From: Halorubrum sp. DM2
GTDB lineage: Archaea > Halobacteriota > Halobacteria > Halobacteriales > Haloferacaceae
Length of the DNA stretch: 64,000 bases
Direction of reading: 5' to 3'
Assembly (NCBI RefSeq): GCF_901686465.1
Contig: NZ_LR594487.1
Coordinates: forward strand, 1,671,650-1,735,649
The stretch's first letter is position 1; every line of letters starts with the position of its first letter. The notes beneath the pieces were generated by a model. It saw only the letters and a list, made by a program, of their open reading frames with translations, was not told the DNA's origin and searched no databases. A program made the translations under genes and the position numbers. This document shows, piece after piece, positions 50,701-60,339 of this stretch.

Positions 50701-51675
50701 TCACGCCGCGTCGGAGGTGTCGCGGTCGGGGTCCCCGCTCGACTCCCCCTCCGGTTCCCCGCTCGGGTCGGGGTCCGGCTCCGTCACGTACGCGCGGAGG
50801 TCGTCGGGGTCGACGTCGATCCCCTGTCGCGTGAAAAAGGCCGCCACGTTCTCGCAGTCGCGGTCGAGGAACTCCCCGGCGTTCGGATGATGGACCGTCA
50901 CGGCCTGCCCGAGGTCGATGATAACCAGCTCGCCGTCGTGGATGATCATGTTGTACTCCGAGAGGTCGCCGTGGATCAGCCCCGCGCCGTAGAGCCGGCG
51001 CATGTACTCGCGGACGACCTTGTAGGCGGTCTCGGGGTTCTCCACGTCAACCTCGCTCAGCCGGCGGGCGCGCTCCTCGGCGTGCCCGACCAGCTCCATC
51101 ACGAGGACGTTGCGCTGGACCGCGATCGGTTCGGGGACGCGAACGCCCGCCTTCCGGGCGCGTTCGAGGTTCGCGAACTCCTTGCGGGTCCACGCCAGCA
51201 CGACCGCCTTCTTGTCGCTCGCGATGCCCTCGAACCGCGGGTCGCCTTCGAGGTAGTCGCGCATCTGCCGGAAGTTCGAGGAGTTGATCCGGTACACCTT
51301 CACCGCGACCTCGCGCTCCGGCGTGACGCCCTCCGGCCCGCCCCCGGCCGCTTCCGACCCCGGCTCCGGGCGCTCGCCCGCCTGCCCGCCGAGCGCCTCG
51401 AAGACGCTCGCCTCTTTGCCCGTCGACACCGGCCCGCCGAAGGCGTCGATATACCCGTCCTGAACGAGTTTATAAAGGGCCGCCAACGTGGCGTCGTCGA
51501 ACACCGACTCCTGTAGCTTGAACTGCTCGGTGTCTTTGATCCGCTTGCGGAACTCGTCGAACTCGCGGTCCTGCCGCCGGGCGATCCGGTCGGCCTCGGT
51601 GTCGGAGACGTCGAGCTGTTCCCACTCGTCGCCGGGCTGGTCCGCGGGTTCGAGCAGGCCGAAGTCCTCGCTCAT
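50701..51675 (-). CDS. rio1: RIO1-type serine protein kinase
   Basis: The 324-residue kinase has STGKEASVFEAL as the flexible P-loop, VAVKVYRINSSNFRQM with the ATP-binding Lys, and HGDLSEYNMIIH with the catalytic Asp. VIIDLGQAVTVHHP carries the metal-binding Asp. RIO1 acts in late 30S maturation. An acidic, repetitive insertion (GQAGERPEPGSEAAGGGP) lies near the N-terminal lobe. It sits next to the KH gene, which supports a joint role. Confidence 0.93.
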   Translation of the reverse strand: MSEDFGLLEPADQPGDEWEQLDVSDTEADRIARRQDREFDEFRKRIKDTEQFKLQESVFDDATLAALYKLVQDGYIDAFGGPVSTGKEASVFEALGGQAGERPEPGSEAAGGGPEGVTPEREVAVKVYRINSSNFRQMRDYLEGDPRFEGIASDKKAVVLAWTRKEFANLERARKAGVRVPEPIAVQRNVLVMELVGHAEERARRLSEVDVENPETAYKVVREYMRRLYGAGLIHGDLSEYNMIIHDGELVIIDLGQAVTVHHPNAGEFLDRDCENVAAFFTRQGIDVDPDDLRAYVTEPDPDPSGEPEGESSGDPDRDTSDAA

Positions 51676-51760
51676 TCGTCACTGAGTTCGGCGGCGCGAG
51701 GGATAAGCGAGGGGGTCTGTGTCTCCCGCTGACGGCGTCCGAACGCCGACGAGCGGGCCG

Positions 51761-52309
51761 TTACAACACGTCCATCGCGTCCTCGACGGGCATGTGGCCG
51801 TCGCGGACCGCCTCCAGTATCGTCCGGCGCTCCTCGATCTCCGGGTCGCTCGCGTCCGCGTCGCTCCCGTCGTCGCCCACCTCCGCGAGCGTCACCTTCT
51901 CCGTCTCGCCGACGAACTCGGGGAAGTCGGTCCCCTCCGCGAGCGCTTTCTCCTTTTTAACCCGGTACGAGCCGGCGTCGGTGGTGTACAGGTCGCCCGG
52001 GTGGAAGAAGTACCAGTCCTCGCGGTCGAACCGCACCGCGATCCGAGCCTTCGCGCCGAAGTTGCGCGCGAAGAACAGGAGCGCCTCCACCTCCTCGCCG
52101 GTGAGGTAGATCGGGTCGCCCGCGCTCGATTTCGCCTCGATGGCGTAGAACGTCTCGCCGTCGCCCGCGAGCACGTCCGGAAGTTCGCGCTCCGTGGCGG
52201 AGCCGCTGGCCGGCGCGCGCATCACGGCGAACCCCGACTCGTCCAAGGCGTTCACCAGCTCCCGCTCGCGGCGGTCTCCCTTCCGGTTAGCGGACACGGT
52301 CGTCGTCAC
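51761..52309 (-). CDS. hjc: Holliday junction resolvase Hjc
   Basis: The 182-residue nuclease begins [18 protein letters not shown] with the first catalytic Glu. It continues [18 protein letters not shown] with Asp and [15 protein letters not shown] with E-x-K, the PD-(D/E)XK set of Hjc. Hjc resolves four-way junctions in recombination and replication restart. Its C-terminal extension (about 125-182) is acidic and longer than in other archaea, where the protein is about 140 residues. Confidence 0.92.
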   Translation of the reverse strand: MTTTVSANRKGDRRERELVNALDESGFAVMRAPASGSATERELPDVLAGDGETFYAIEAKSSAGDPIYLTGEEVEALLFFARNFGAKARIAVRFDREDWYFFHPGDLYTTDAGSYRVKKEKALAEGTDFPEFVGETEKVTLAEVGDDGSDADASDPEIEERRTILEAVRDGHMPVEDAMDVL

Positions 52310-52393
52310 CCGGTTCGGTCATGGGCGTCGTAGACGCGAGCCGGGCAAAAGCCCAGCGGGTCGCCGGCCTCTCCCCGAGACCGGGGCATTTCG

Positions 52394-52960
52394 TCACTCC
52401 CGCAGCCGCTTCGCGTGTTCGACGACGACGCGGCCCAGCCGCTCGGTGCGGCGGCGGATGTCGTCGTCCGTAATCCGCGGCCCGCCGTCCGGGTCGCTCC
52501 CGCTCCCGACCCCGCCCGTCTCGACGACCGAGGAGGCCCCCTGAATCCCGACCTCGTGGGGGACGGTCCACGCGTGGACGTTCCGGAACGTCGACCGGAG
52601 GTGTTCGAGCGTCCCGCCGTAGGAGCCGCCGCCCGCGGTCGCGAGCAGGCCCACCGCTGTGTTCGCGTACTCGTCGGAGCCGCAGAAGTCGTGGAAGTTC
52701 TTGAACGTCGACGAGTAGGAGCCGCGGTAGACGGGGGTTCCAGCCAGCACGCCGTCGGCCTCGCGGACGCGGCGCTTCAGCGCCTCGCTGTCGCCCTGCG
52801 CGTCCTCGTCCGGGTGGTACAGGGGGAGGTCGACCGCCCCGAGGTCGATCAGGTCCGTCTCCGCGCCCGCGTCGGCCGCGGCGTCGAGCGCGACCGACAG
52901 CGCGGCCCGCGTCGTGCTCTCCGCCCGGCGGCTGCCGGAGATGGCGGCGATACGTGTCAT
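52394..52960 (-). CDS. NADPH-dependent FMN reductase-family protein
   Basis: The 188-residue flavodoxin-like protein begins TRIAAISGSRRAESTTRAAL, where SGSRR binds FMN phosphate. It continues GVLAGTPVYRGSYSSTFKNF (about 71-90) and LLATAGGGSYGGTLEHL, both typical of the family. It probably reduces quinones, chromate or azo compounds with NAD(P)H. A divergent phosphomutase gene lies 416 bp away, beyond a structured repeat copy. Confidence 0.88.
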   Translation of the reverse strand: MTRIAAISGSRRAESTTRAALSVALDAAADAGAETDLIDLGAVDLPLYHPDEDAQGDSEALKRRVREADGVLAGTPVYRGSYSSTFKNFHDFCGSDEYANTAVGLLATAGGGSYGGTLEHLRSTFRNVHAWTVPHEVGIQGASSVVETGGVGSGSDPDGGPRITDDDIRRRTERLGRVVVEHAKRLRE

Positions 52961-53028
52961 ACCTCGCGTTCGGAGCGAGGGAGCAAAAACGGAGGCGGTT
53001 TGAAATCCGAGCGCAGCGGACCGCGGTG

Positions 53029-53280
53029 GCGGTGGCGCGTGCCTGCGAGGCCGCCTTGCGGCCGAGCAGCACGCGCGAGGGAGTCAGTCGCCGGAGCGGA
53101 GCGACGGCGACTGACGAGGCTGGGGAGGCGTGAGGCTGTGCTGTGCGGTCGCGGGGCGGGGCTCGAAGGGGCAGTCGGGAGGCGGGCGCAGACGACGTAA
53201 GCACCACAGTGAGTGAGCGGAGCGAACGAGCGAGGAGCGCAACGAGTGTGCGCCCGCCTCGCGGCTGGGGCTTCGGCGGT
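53029..53280 (+). repeat. structured intergenic element, copy 3
   Basis: The copy fills most of the space between the divergent flavin reductase and phosphomutase genes. GCGCGTGC (from 53034) pairs with GCACGCGC, enclosing GGCCGC/GCGGCC. The second stem is AGTCGCCG/CGGCGACT. The third is GGGAGGCGGGCGCAGAC with GTGTGCGCCCGCCTC, where the pairs change relative to copies 1, 2 and 4 but complementarity is kept. It ends GGCTGGGGCTTCGGCGGT. A weak second tail (CGAGGCTTCGGAGGCGG) follows near 53312. Confidence 0.8.
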
Positions 53281-53376
53281 CGTGTCGCCGACAGCGACTG
53301 CGCCGTACCGAGTGACCGAGGCTTCGGAGGCGGTTGTGACCTCTCGCAAAATGATCGCGTCGTGCCACCGGGCATT

Positions 53377-54813
53377 ATGAGCCTCGCCGTCAACGACACC
53401 TACATGAACCAGATTGCCTTCGGCACGGACGGCTGGCGCGCCACGCTCGACACCTTCACCGACGACCGCGTCCGGATCGTCGGCCAGGCGGTCGCCGACC
53501 ACCTTTCGGCGGCGGGTCACGACGAGCCGGTCGCGGTCGGCTACGACGCCCGCGAGACCTCGGAGGGGTTCGCCGAGAGCCTCGCCGAGGTGCTCGCCGG
53601 CAACGGCTTCGACGTGATACTCCCCGAGCGCGACGCGCCGACCCCGGTGATCGCCCACGCCATCGTCGCCCGCGGGCTCGCCGGCGCGTGTATGATCACC
53701 GCCTCTCACAACCCGCCCGAGTACAACGGCGTGAAGTTCATTCCCGACGACGGCGCGCCGGCGCTGCCCGAGGTCACCGAAGACATCGAGGCCCGCCTCG
53801 CCGAGCCCGACCTCCTGCCCGAAGCCGAGCGCGGCGAGGTGTCGCGCGTCGACCTCGTGAGCGACCACGCCGACAAGGCTCGCGAGGTGGTCGGGACGGC
53901 CCTCGGGGGCGACGATGGCGACGCGGTCGACCTCGACGGACTCACCGTCGCGTACGACGCGATGCACGGGAGCGGGCGCGGCGTCACCGACGCGCTGCTC
54001 GAATCGGCCGGCGCGGCGGTCGTCCGCCTGCGCTGCGAGCGCGACGTGACCTTCGGCGGCGACTCGCCCGAGCCCTCGGCCGAACACCTCGACGCGCTCG
54101 CCGAGCGCGTCACCGACCCCGAAAGCGACGTGGACCTCGGGATCGCCAACGACGGCGACGCCGACCGGATCGCGGTCGTCACGCCCGAGCGCGGCGTCCT
54201 CGACGCGAACCTGTTCTACGCGGCCTGCTACGACCGCCTCCTCGAATCCGACTCCGGGCCGGCGGTGCGCACCGTCTCGACGACGTTCCTCGTCGACCGC
54301 ATCGCGGAGGCGCACGGCGAGGAGGTGTACGAGACGCCGGTCGGCTTCAAGTGGGTCGCGGAGGCGATGGGCGAACACGACGCGCTGTTCGGCGGCGAGG
54401 AGTCGGGCGGGTTCACCCTCCGCGGGCACGTCCGCGAGAAGGACGGCGTGTTGATGGCGCTGCTCGCGGCCGCGACCCACGCCGCCGAGCCGTTCGACGC
54501 CCGCGTCGACCGCCTGCTCGACGAGCACGGGCACATCGCGGCCGGGAAGGTGTCGCTCGACTGCCCCGACGACCGCAAGGCGGGCGTCCTCGACGAACTG
54601 GAAGACCACATCCCGGAGTCCGTCTGTGGCTCCCCCGTGGCGAAAGTCGTCACCCTCGACGGGTTCAAGCTCCTCCTAGAGAACGGCTCGTGGCTGCTCG
54701 TCCGCCCGTCCGGCACCGAGCCGAAGCTGCGGGTGTACGCCGAGGCCGACAGCGACGAGGCGGTCGAGGAGCTGCTCGCCGAGGGCCGCGAGATCGTCGA
54801 ACCGCTGATCTGA
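53377..54813 (+). CDS. phosphoglucomutase/phosphomannomutase family enzyme
   Basis: The ATG at 53377 gives 478 residues; codons further upstream in the frame lie in the repeat. FGTDGWRATLDTFTDDRV opens the domain. MITASHNPPEYNG carries the phosphoserine near 109, ANDGDADRIAVV binds Mg, and GGEESGGFTLRGHV is the sugar loop. RPSGTEPKLRVYAEA binds phosphate near the end. It interconverts sugar 1- and 6-phosphates for nucleotide sugar supply. An ATG at 53404 is a possible alternative start. Confidence 0.95.
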   Translation: MSLAVNDTYMNQIAFGTDGWRATLDTFTDDRVRIVGQAVADHLSAAGHDEPVAVGYDARETSEGFAESLAEVLAGNGFDVILPERDAPTPVIAHAIVARGLAGACMITASHNPPEYNGVKFIPDDGAPALPEVTEDIEARLAEPDLLPEAERGEVSRVDLVSDHADKAREVVGTALGGDDGDAVDLDGLTVAYDAMHGSGRGVTDALLESAGAAVVRLRCERDVTFGGDSPEPSAEHLDALAERVTDPESDVDLGIANDGDADRIAVVTPERGVLDANLFYAACYDRLLESDSGPAVRTVSTTFLVDRIAEAHGEEVYETPVGFKWVAEAMGEHDALFGGEESGGFTLRGHVREKDGVLMALLAAATHAAEPFDARVDRLLDEHGHIAAGKVSLDCPDDRKAGVLDELEDHIPESVCGSPVAKVVTLDGFKLLLENGSWLLVRPSGTEPKLRVYAEADSDEAVEELLAEGREIVEPLI

Positions 54814-54960
54814 CGCCGGAACGGGGTCAAGCCGGCGGCTCCGAACGACGGGCTGATCGCCCGCCGCCGAGAGTTTCAGTTCCGCCTTGCGTTCGGCTCG
54901 TTTATTTATGAATTAACGGCATATCGTCTCGTACGGCCGGATTCCCGGCCGAGAGCGACC

Positions 54961-55305
54961 ATGATCGACGACCCGCTGCCGACGCCGAGTGGCATCGACG
55001 CCGAACCAGCGCAGAGCGAGGAAGATCCGAGCGACGAGCGCCCGAGCGGCGGGCGAGCGAGCGACGGAGAGCCGGACGCGGAACGGACGGCCCGCGAATC
55101 GGGGACCGACCGGGATCGATCCACCGATCCGCCGCCCGATTCGGAAGCGGGCGAGGGGCTCGGAGACCGCGAGTCCGAGACGGCGGCCGGCGACGACGAC
55201 TCGGACGAGTCGGAGCCGCTCGAATACCGGCTCGAACGGCTCCGGCTGTGGCGAACCGTCGTGACGCTCGCGGTGGTCGTCGGCCGCCTCATCCGGTCGC
55301 TTTGA
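54961..55305 (+). CDS. acidic low-complexity haloarchaeal protein
   Basis: The first 80 of these 114 residues are disordered and rich in Glu, Asp, Ser, Arg and Pro. The last 30 form a hydrophobic helix (LERLRLWRTVVTLAVVVGRL) that could anchor it in the membrane or in a complex. There is no known family. It starts 62 bp before the PCNA gene on the same strand and could be cotranscribed with it. TTTATTTAT at about 54900 is a possible promoter element. Confidence 0.6.
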   Translation: MIDDPLPTPSGIDAEPAQSEEDPSDERPSGGRASDGEPDAERTARESGTDRDRSTDPPPDSEAGEGLGDRESETAAGDDDSDESEPLEYRLERLRLWRTVVTLAVVVGRLIRSL

Positions 55306-55366
55306 GCGTTTCCGTGCCGGCCCGATCGGGTGTCTTTTTAGGGGATACCGCCCAAGCTGAACGTAT

Positions 55367-56110
55367 ATGTTCAAGGCCATCGTGGGCGCGTCGACGTTTC
55401 AGGACGCGCTCGATTCGGTGAGCGTGTTGGTCGACGAGTGTAAGATCCGCCTGAACGAGGAGGAGCTCTCCATCCGCGCCGTCGACCCCGCCAACGTCGG
55501 CATGGTCGACCTCACGCTGGAGGCCGCGGCGTTCGAGTCCTACGAGGCCGACGGCGGCGTCATCGGCGTCAACCTCGCCCGCTTGGAGGACATCGCCGGG
55601 ATGGCCAACTCGGGTGACCTGATCCACCTCGAACTCGACGAGGAGACCCGCAAGCTCCACATCGAGATCGACGGCCTGAGCTACACCCTCGCGCTCATCG
55701 ACCCCGACTCGATCCGGCAGGAGCCGGACATCCCCGACCTCGATCTCGCCTCCGAGATCGTCGTCGAGGGTGCCCAGCTCGACCGCGGGATCACGGCCGC
55801 CGACATGGTCTCGGATCACATCCGCCTCCGCGTCGACGAGAGCGACGAGGCGTTCTACATCGAGGCCGAGGGGGACACCGACGACGTCAACCTCAAGCTC
55901 GACCGCGAAGACCTCATCGCGCTCACCGCAGGGGCCGCCGACTCGCTGTTCTCGCTCGACTACCTCAAGGACATGAACAAGGCGATCCCCTCGGACGCCG
56001 AGGTCACCGTCGAACTCGGCGAGGAGTTCCCCGTCAAGCTCCACTACGGGTTCGCGGAGGGGTTAGGGAACGTGACATTCATGCTCGCGCCCCGCATCCA
56101 GAGCGACTGA
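55367..56110 (+). CDS. pcn: PCNA, DNA polymerase sliding clamp
   Basis: The 247-residue protein forms the trimeric DNA clamp. [20 protein letters not shown] and [20 protein letters not shown] are typical N-terminal parts. [20 protein letters not shown] lies in the middle, and [19 protein letters not shown] near the end is the conserved C-terminal strand pair. It binds polymerase, Fen1 and ligase through the interdomain connector. Length and acidity are normal for haloarchaea. A TTTTTAGG box lies about 30 bp upstream. Confidence 0.96.
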   Translation: MFKAIVGASTFQDALDSVSVLVDECKIRLNEEELSIRAVDPANVGMVDLTLEAAAFESYEADGGVIGVNLARLEDIAGMANSGDLIHLELDEETRKLHIEIDGLSYTLALIDPDSIRQEPDIPDLDLASEIVVEGAQLDRGITAADMVSDHIRLRVDESDEAFYIEAEGDTDDVNLKLDREDLIALTAGAADSLFSLDYLKDMNKAIPSDAEVTVELGEEFPVKLHYGFAEGLGNVTFMLAPRIQSD

Positions 56111-56210
56111 AGCGGTCGAAATCGGCCGATTCAAAATCACACGTTTCGAAGTCGGCGTCCCTCTCGTTTTTCGCTCGCCGCATCGCACGCAGCCGTCGGA
56201 ATCGATATCC

Positions 56211-58037
56211 TCACTCGGCCACGACCACCGGAATCGACACCCGCACCCGCGTCCCCCGCGGCTCCCGGTCGGCGTACGCGACGTCGGCACCGATCGCGGC
56301 GGCCCCCCACGCGACGACCCACAGCCCCAGCCCGGAGCCGTGTTCGAGGGCGGTCTCCCGCCCGGACTCGACCGCCTCGACCTCGTGGTCCGGGATGCCG
56401 GGACCGTCGTCCTCGACGGTGAGGACGAAGCGGGCGTCGTCATCACCGCTGGCTCTCGCTTCCCGCCGGAGTGAGGCCCTGACCCACGTCCCGCCGTCCT
56501 CGCGTTCGGTCCCCTCGCCGTCGTGGTGGTCGACGGCGTTCTCCACGGTGTTCTCGACGACCGCGCGGAGCGCGTCGGGCCTGACGTTCGTGGTCCAGCC
56601 CGCCTCGTCGCCCTCGCGCTCAGCGCCGTCCACGTCGAGTTCGACGGTCGCGTCGCCGTCACGCTCGCGGGCGTCCGCGACGACCGAACGCAGGAGGTCG
56701 CGGACGTCCGTCGGCTCGGGGTCGCTGTCGGCGAGGAGCTGCTCGACCGTACCGGCCTTCTCGCCGAGCGCGGCCAGCGCGCCCGCGCGGCGCTCGATGG
56801 CGTCGGCCATCCGCACCAGTTCCGGGTCGTCGAGGCGGTCGCGGAGGATCTCGCCGTACCCGTGGACGACCCCGGCGTCGTTCCGGAGGTTGTGACGGAG
56901 GATGCGGTTGAGCACCTCCAGCTGCTGCCGGCGGCGCTCCCGCTCGGTGACGTCGGAGAGAACGACCGTGTATCCGACGTGCGTCTCGTTGGGGTCGGTC
57001 AGCGGGGAGACCGACACCGCGTAGGTGCGGCGGCCGGCGCTCCCGGCGTCGATCCGGACCGTCTCGCGGGAGCCGCCGCCCGCCTCCTCGTCGACACCGG
57101 ACTCGCCGCCTCCCGACTCGACCACGGCGTCGTCGCCGACCCGGACCGGGAGCTCCAGGAAGTCGGCGAGCGGGCGGTCGCGCGCGGTCTCGGCGTCGAC
57201 GCCCAGCACCGCCTCGGCGGCGGGATTGAGCCGGACGACGCGGCGGTCGAGCGCGAGCGCGACGATGGGGTCCGCGAGGTCGTCGATCGCGGTGCGCTCG
57301 GCGGCGCGGCTAGTCGTCGGGTTCCGGTCGAACATCTCCGCGCGGTTGAACGCGTACGCGTCGAGGACCATGTGCGGGACGAACATCAGCGGCGCGAGCT
57401 GGAGCTGGGGGACTGAGCCGAGCTCCAGCGTCCACGCGACCAGGGCGAACCCGGGCGGCAGCGAGCTGAGCGCGACCGCCGCGCTCTCCCGGCGGTACAG
57501 CGGGCCGTAGCTGAGCAGCGTGTCGACCAGCAGGAAGACGGCGCTGGCGACGAGGACGGTCTCGACGGCGACGGTGAGGTACGCCCACGCGCCGAACGCG
57601 TACGAGACGGTCTCGACGCCGAAGGCGGGGTCGCGGGCGAGACCGGTCCAGAAGGCACCGTGGAGGGAGTTCGTGGCGACGAGCGCGGACGAGAGGAGCC
57701 CGAACCCGACGATCGCCGCGAACAGGCGGCTGCGGACGACGTCGCTGCGGCCCGTGTACTCTAGGGCGAAGCCGAGGAACGCGATCCCCGTCCAGATCAC
57801 GCCGAGCCACATCGTCGCCTCCAGCGCGACCCGAAGCGTCGGGTCCGCGACGAGCAGTCCCGTCCCGTAGGAGAGACACCACGTCGCCTGCGCGGCGAAC
57901 ACGCCGAGGAACCAGTCGACGCCGGGGCGGCCGCGGTGTTCGCGGATCGCCCACGCGAGCGCGAGCGCCCCCGATCCGCCCGCGAGCGAACCGACCGCCG
58001 GCCACGCGGGGACGAGATCGAGGGGCATGTGTTCCAT
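56211..58037 (-). CDS. membrane-bound sensor histidine kinase with PAS domain
   Basis: This 608-residue protein has about seven N-terminal helices (15-230) of the 7TM histidine-kinase sensor type. A PAS domain follows (IVALALDRRVVRLNPAAEAV, about 265). The kinase part has an H box NRILRHNLRNDAGVVHGYGE with the phosphorylated His. The ATP domain contains VVENTVENAVDHHDG, VEDDGPGIPDHE and GSGLGLWVV. No receiver gene is adjacent, so the target is unknown. ATG at 58037 or 58028. Confidence 0.9.
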   Translation of the reverse strand: MEHMPLDLVPAWPAVGSLAGGSGALALAWAIREHRGRPGVDWFLGVFAAQATWCLSYGTGLLVADPTLRVALEATMWLGVIWTGIAFLGFALEYTGRSDVVRSRLFAAIVGFGLLSSALVATNSLHGAFWTGLARDPAFGVETVSYAFGAWAYLTVAVETVLVASAVFLLVDTLLSYGPLYRRESAAVALSSLPPGFALVAWTLELGSVPQLQLAPLMFVPHMVLDAYAFNRAEMFDRNPTTSRAAERTAIDDLADPIVALALDRRVVRLNPAAEAVLGVDAETARDRPLADFLELPVRVGDDAVVESGGGESGVDEEAGGGSRETVRIDAGSAGRRTYAVSVSPLTDPNETHVGYTVVLSDVTERERRRQQLEVLNRILRHNLRNDAGVVHGYGEILRDRLDDPELVRMADAIERRAGALAALGEKAGTVEQLLADSDPEPTDVRDLLRSVVADARERDGDATVELDVDGAEREGDEAGWTTNVRPDALRAVVENTVENAVDHHDGEGTEREDGGTWVRASLRREARASGDDDARFVLTVEDDGPGIPDHEVEAVESGRETALEHGSGLGLWVVAWGAAAIGADVAYADREPRGTRVRVSIPVVVAE

Positions 58038-58110
58038 ATGACGGCGACGGACGGCGTAAAACTGTCGTGCGGCGTCGGATCGGCCGCTCGTCAGCCGGCC
58101 CAGCCACTCG

Positions 58111-59502
58111 TCAGCCGGTCCGGCGGGCGAACGCGACGGCGACGGGCACGAGGAGGAGCGCGCCGACGAGGAACGGCGACGCGACGGCGACCGTGTAGAG
58201 GACGGCCATCAGCGGCGGCCCGACTGTCCGCCCGAGGCTCGACGCGCCCTGCGTCACGCCGAACGCCGCCCCCTGCGCCGCGTCGTCGGCCGACGCGGAG
58301 ACGAGCGTCGCCAGCGAGACGTTCACGAGGGCGTTCCCCAGCGAGAGCGCCGCGAGCGCGGCGAGCAGCGCGATAAGCGGGAGCGTGAGCCACGCCGGGC
58401 CGCCGACCGCGAGGTCGCCGGTCGCGCGGTCGACGAACCCGGACGCGGGGATCGCGACGAGCGCGACCGCGAGGACGACCGATCCGGCGGCGACGAGCGT
58501 CCGCGAGGGGACGACCCGCGAGAGCCGCCCGACGAGGACGCCCTGATTTATCGCGCCGAGGACGCCGACGTAGGTGAGTAAAAACGCCGCAGCCGTCGCG
58601 TCGTAACCGAACGCGTCCGCAACGTACGGGATGAACATCACCTGGACGCCCGCGAACGCGACGGCGACGACGAAGTACGCGACCGTCAGCGGCCGGAGCG
58701 TCGCGGAGGCGAGCGCGTCGCGGAACTGCCCGATCACCGTCGTCGACCGGCCGTCGACCGCTCCTGCGGGGCGCGTCCGTGTCGGCTCGTCGAGGAACGC
58801 GAACCCGACGGCGACCGCGAGGAGGCTCATGCCGGCCGCCGCGAAGCTCGGCAGCGAGTACGCCGTCGCCGGGACGAACGCCGGGAGGAGCGCGTCGGCG
58901 CGGGCGACGACGGGGTCGGCGGCGAGCAGTCCGCCGATCGCCGGGCCGAAGACGAAGCCGAGTCCGAACGCCGCGCCGATGAGTCCGAGCGCGCCCGCGC
59001 GCCGGTCTCGGGGGGTGATGTCGGCGACGTACGCCTGCGCGGCGGCGATGTTGCCGCCCATCGCGCCCGCGAGCGTCCGGGAGGCGAACAGCGTCGCCAG
59101 CGCCGCGGCGGGACCGAACCGCGCCCCCGCGACCCCGGCGTAGCCGAACGTCACCCACGCGACGCCGGCGGCCGCGAGCGACGCGAGCAGGACGGGGCGG
59201 CGACCAATCCGGTCGGAGAGCCGGCCGAGCGTGGGGGCCGCGAGGAACTGCGCGAGCGAGTACGACGCCGCGAGCAGCCCGATGAAGGCGTCGCTGACGC
59301 CGAACGACCGCACGTAGAAGGGCAAGATCGGGATCACGATCCCGAAGCCGACGAGGTCGATGAACACGACGCCAATCACGACCGCGAGCGCGCGCCGGGG
59401 GTTTTCGACCGCCGAGGACCGCGGGGCGTCGTCGCTTGCGGCGTCGGCGGTTTCCGTCGCGTCGTCCCCGATCGACGCCGCGCCCGCTTCCGGGTGTGTC
59501 AC
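58111..59502 (-). CDS. major facilitator superfamily transporter (TetA-like)
   Basis: The 463-residue transporter has about 12 helices. Motif A GRLSDRIGRRPVLLASLAA lies near 96-114 between helices 2 and 3. FIDLVGFGIVIPILPFYVRS in helix 1 and ASRTLAGAMGGNIAAAQAYV in helix 5 match the TetA-like drug antiporters. It probably exports a hydrophobic compound in exchange for protons. The first 35 residues are a polar tail. It faces the histidine kinase gene head to tail with a short gap. Confidence 0.9.
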   Translation of the reverse strand: MTHPEAGAASIGDDATETADAASDDAPRSSAVENPRRALAVVIGVVFIDLVGFGIVIPILPFYVRSFGVSDAFIGLLAASYSLAQFLAAPTLGRLSDRIGRRPVLLASLAAAGVAWVTFGYAGVAGARFGPAAALATLFASRTLAGAMGGNIAAAQAYVADITPRDRRAGALGLIGAAFGLGFVFGPAIGGLLAADPVVARADALLPAFVPATAYSLPSFAAAGMSLLAVAVGFAFLDEPTRTRPAGAVDGRSTTVIGQFRDALASATLRPLTVAYFVVAVAFAGVQVMFIPYVADAFGYDATAAAFLLTYVGVLGAINQGVLVGRLSRVVPSRTLVAAGSVVLAVALVAIPASGFVDRATGDLAVGGPAWLTLPLIALLAALAALSLGNALVNVSLATLVSASADDAAQGAAFGVTQGASSLGRTVGPPLMAVLYTVAVASPFLVGALLLVPVAVAFARRTG

Positions 59503-59637
59503 GGTTGCGAGACGCCGCGTGCGAACTTAAAAATCCGGTGCCGGCGGGGAGTCGTTGTCGGCGAGGAGTCGTCGGCGGGGAGTCGCCGGTGGGAACGGTC
59601 GCCGCTAGTGAGAACGGCCGCCACCGATCGGACCGGG

Positions 59638-60282
59638 CTACAGGTGTCGCTCGATCACGCGTTTCGCCGACTGTCCCTTCTCCTTCCAGCCGTATCCCTC
59701 GTCGTACACGTGGCGCTTGGCGTCGACGAGCTCCTCGGGCGTCGACTCCTCGAAGCCGCCGCGGTCCCACGCGCCCGACTCGCGGAGCCACTCGATCACG
59801 TTCTCGCGGGTCTCCGGCCACGAGAGCCCAACCATCTCGTACCACGCCACCATCGCGAAGACGGCGTTGTCGTGACAGCCCGGGACGGAGCCGTGTTCGT
59901 AGACGGTCCGCATCGGCTCGCGGGTCGGCTCGGAGACCAGCTCCTTGAACTCCGCGGCGGTGAGCAGCCGGAGGCGGTCGCCGTCCTCGACGACGCGTTG
60001 ATCGCGCCGGAGCGCGCCGAGCGCGGCCTTGTGGAGTCCGCCCCAGTCGGCCGGGACCGCGTCCCGCAGCGCCGCCTCCGAGAGCCCGTCCGGCTCGGCG
60101 GAGAGCACCGACAGCAGGTCCGTGTACGCCTTCTCGACGGTCGGCCAGCTCACGCCCTCGAACTCGCAGTCGGCGTCGTGAAGGCTGTTGGTCGTCCGAC
60201 AGCCGGGACACGGGTAGCGGAACGTCGGCACGACGCGACCCTTCGACGCCGCGGGAGTTAGGGGTTTCGCGACGACGGTCAC
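59638..60282 (-). CDS. haloarchaeal conserved protein with N-terminal zinc-finger-like motif
   Basis: The 214-residue protein begins with a [17 protein letters not shown] motif near 24-40, three Cys and a His that could bind zinc. A winged-helix-like segment ([20 protein letters not shown]) follows. The C-terminal half has [20 protein letters not shown] and ends with [16 protein letters not shown] recognise no function. Alone on its strand, divergent from mdh with 57 bp between starts, it may share a bidirectional promoter. Confidence 0.72.
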   Translation of the reverse strand: MTVVAKPLTPAASKGRVVPTFRYPCPGCRTTNSLHDADCEFEGVSWPTVEKAYTDLLSVLSAEPDGLSEAALRDAVPADWGGLHKAALGALRRDQRVVEDGDRLRLLTAAEFKELVSEPTREPMRTVYEHGSVPGCHDNAVFAMVAWYEMVGLSWPETRENVIEWLRESGAWDRGGFEESTPEELVDAKRHVYDEGYGWKEKGQSAKRVIERHL

Positions 60283-60339
60283 GAACGTTCTCGGGGTTCC
60301 GAAACGTTTACTCGCCGCCCGGACGCGACTACAGACGGT

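Noticed and set aside
53143-53376. N-terminal extension of the phosphomutase upstream of 53377
   Set aside because: These codons lie in the structured repeat element and resemble nothing in the enzyme family, which starts at FGTDGWR.
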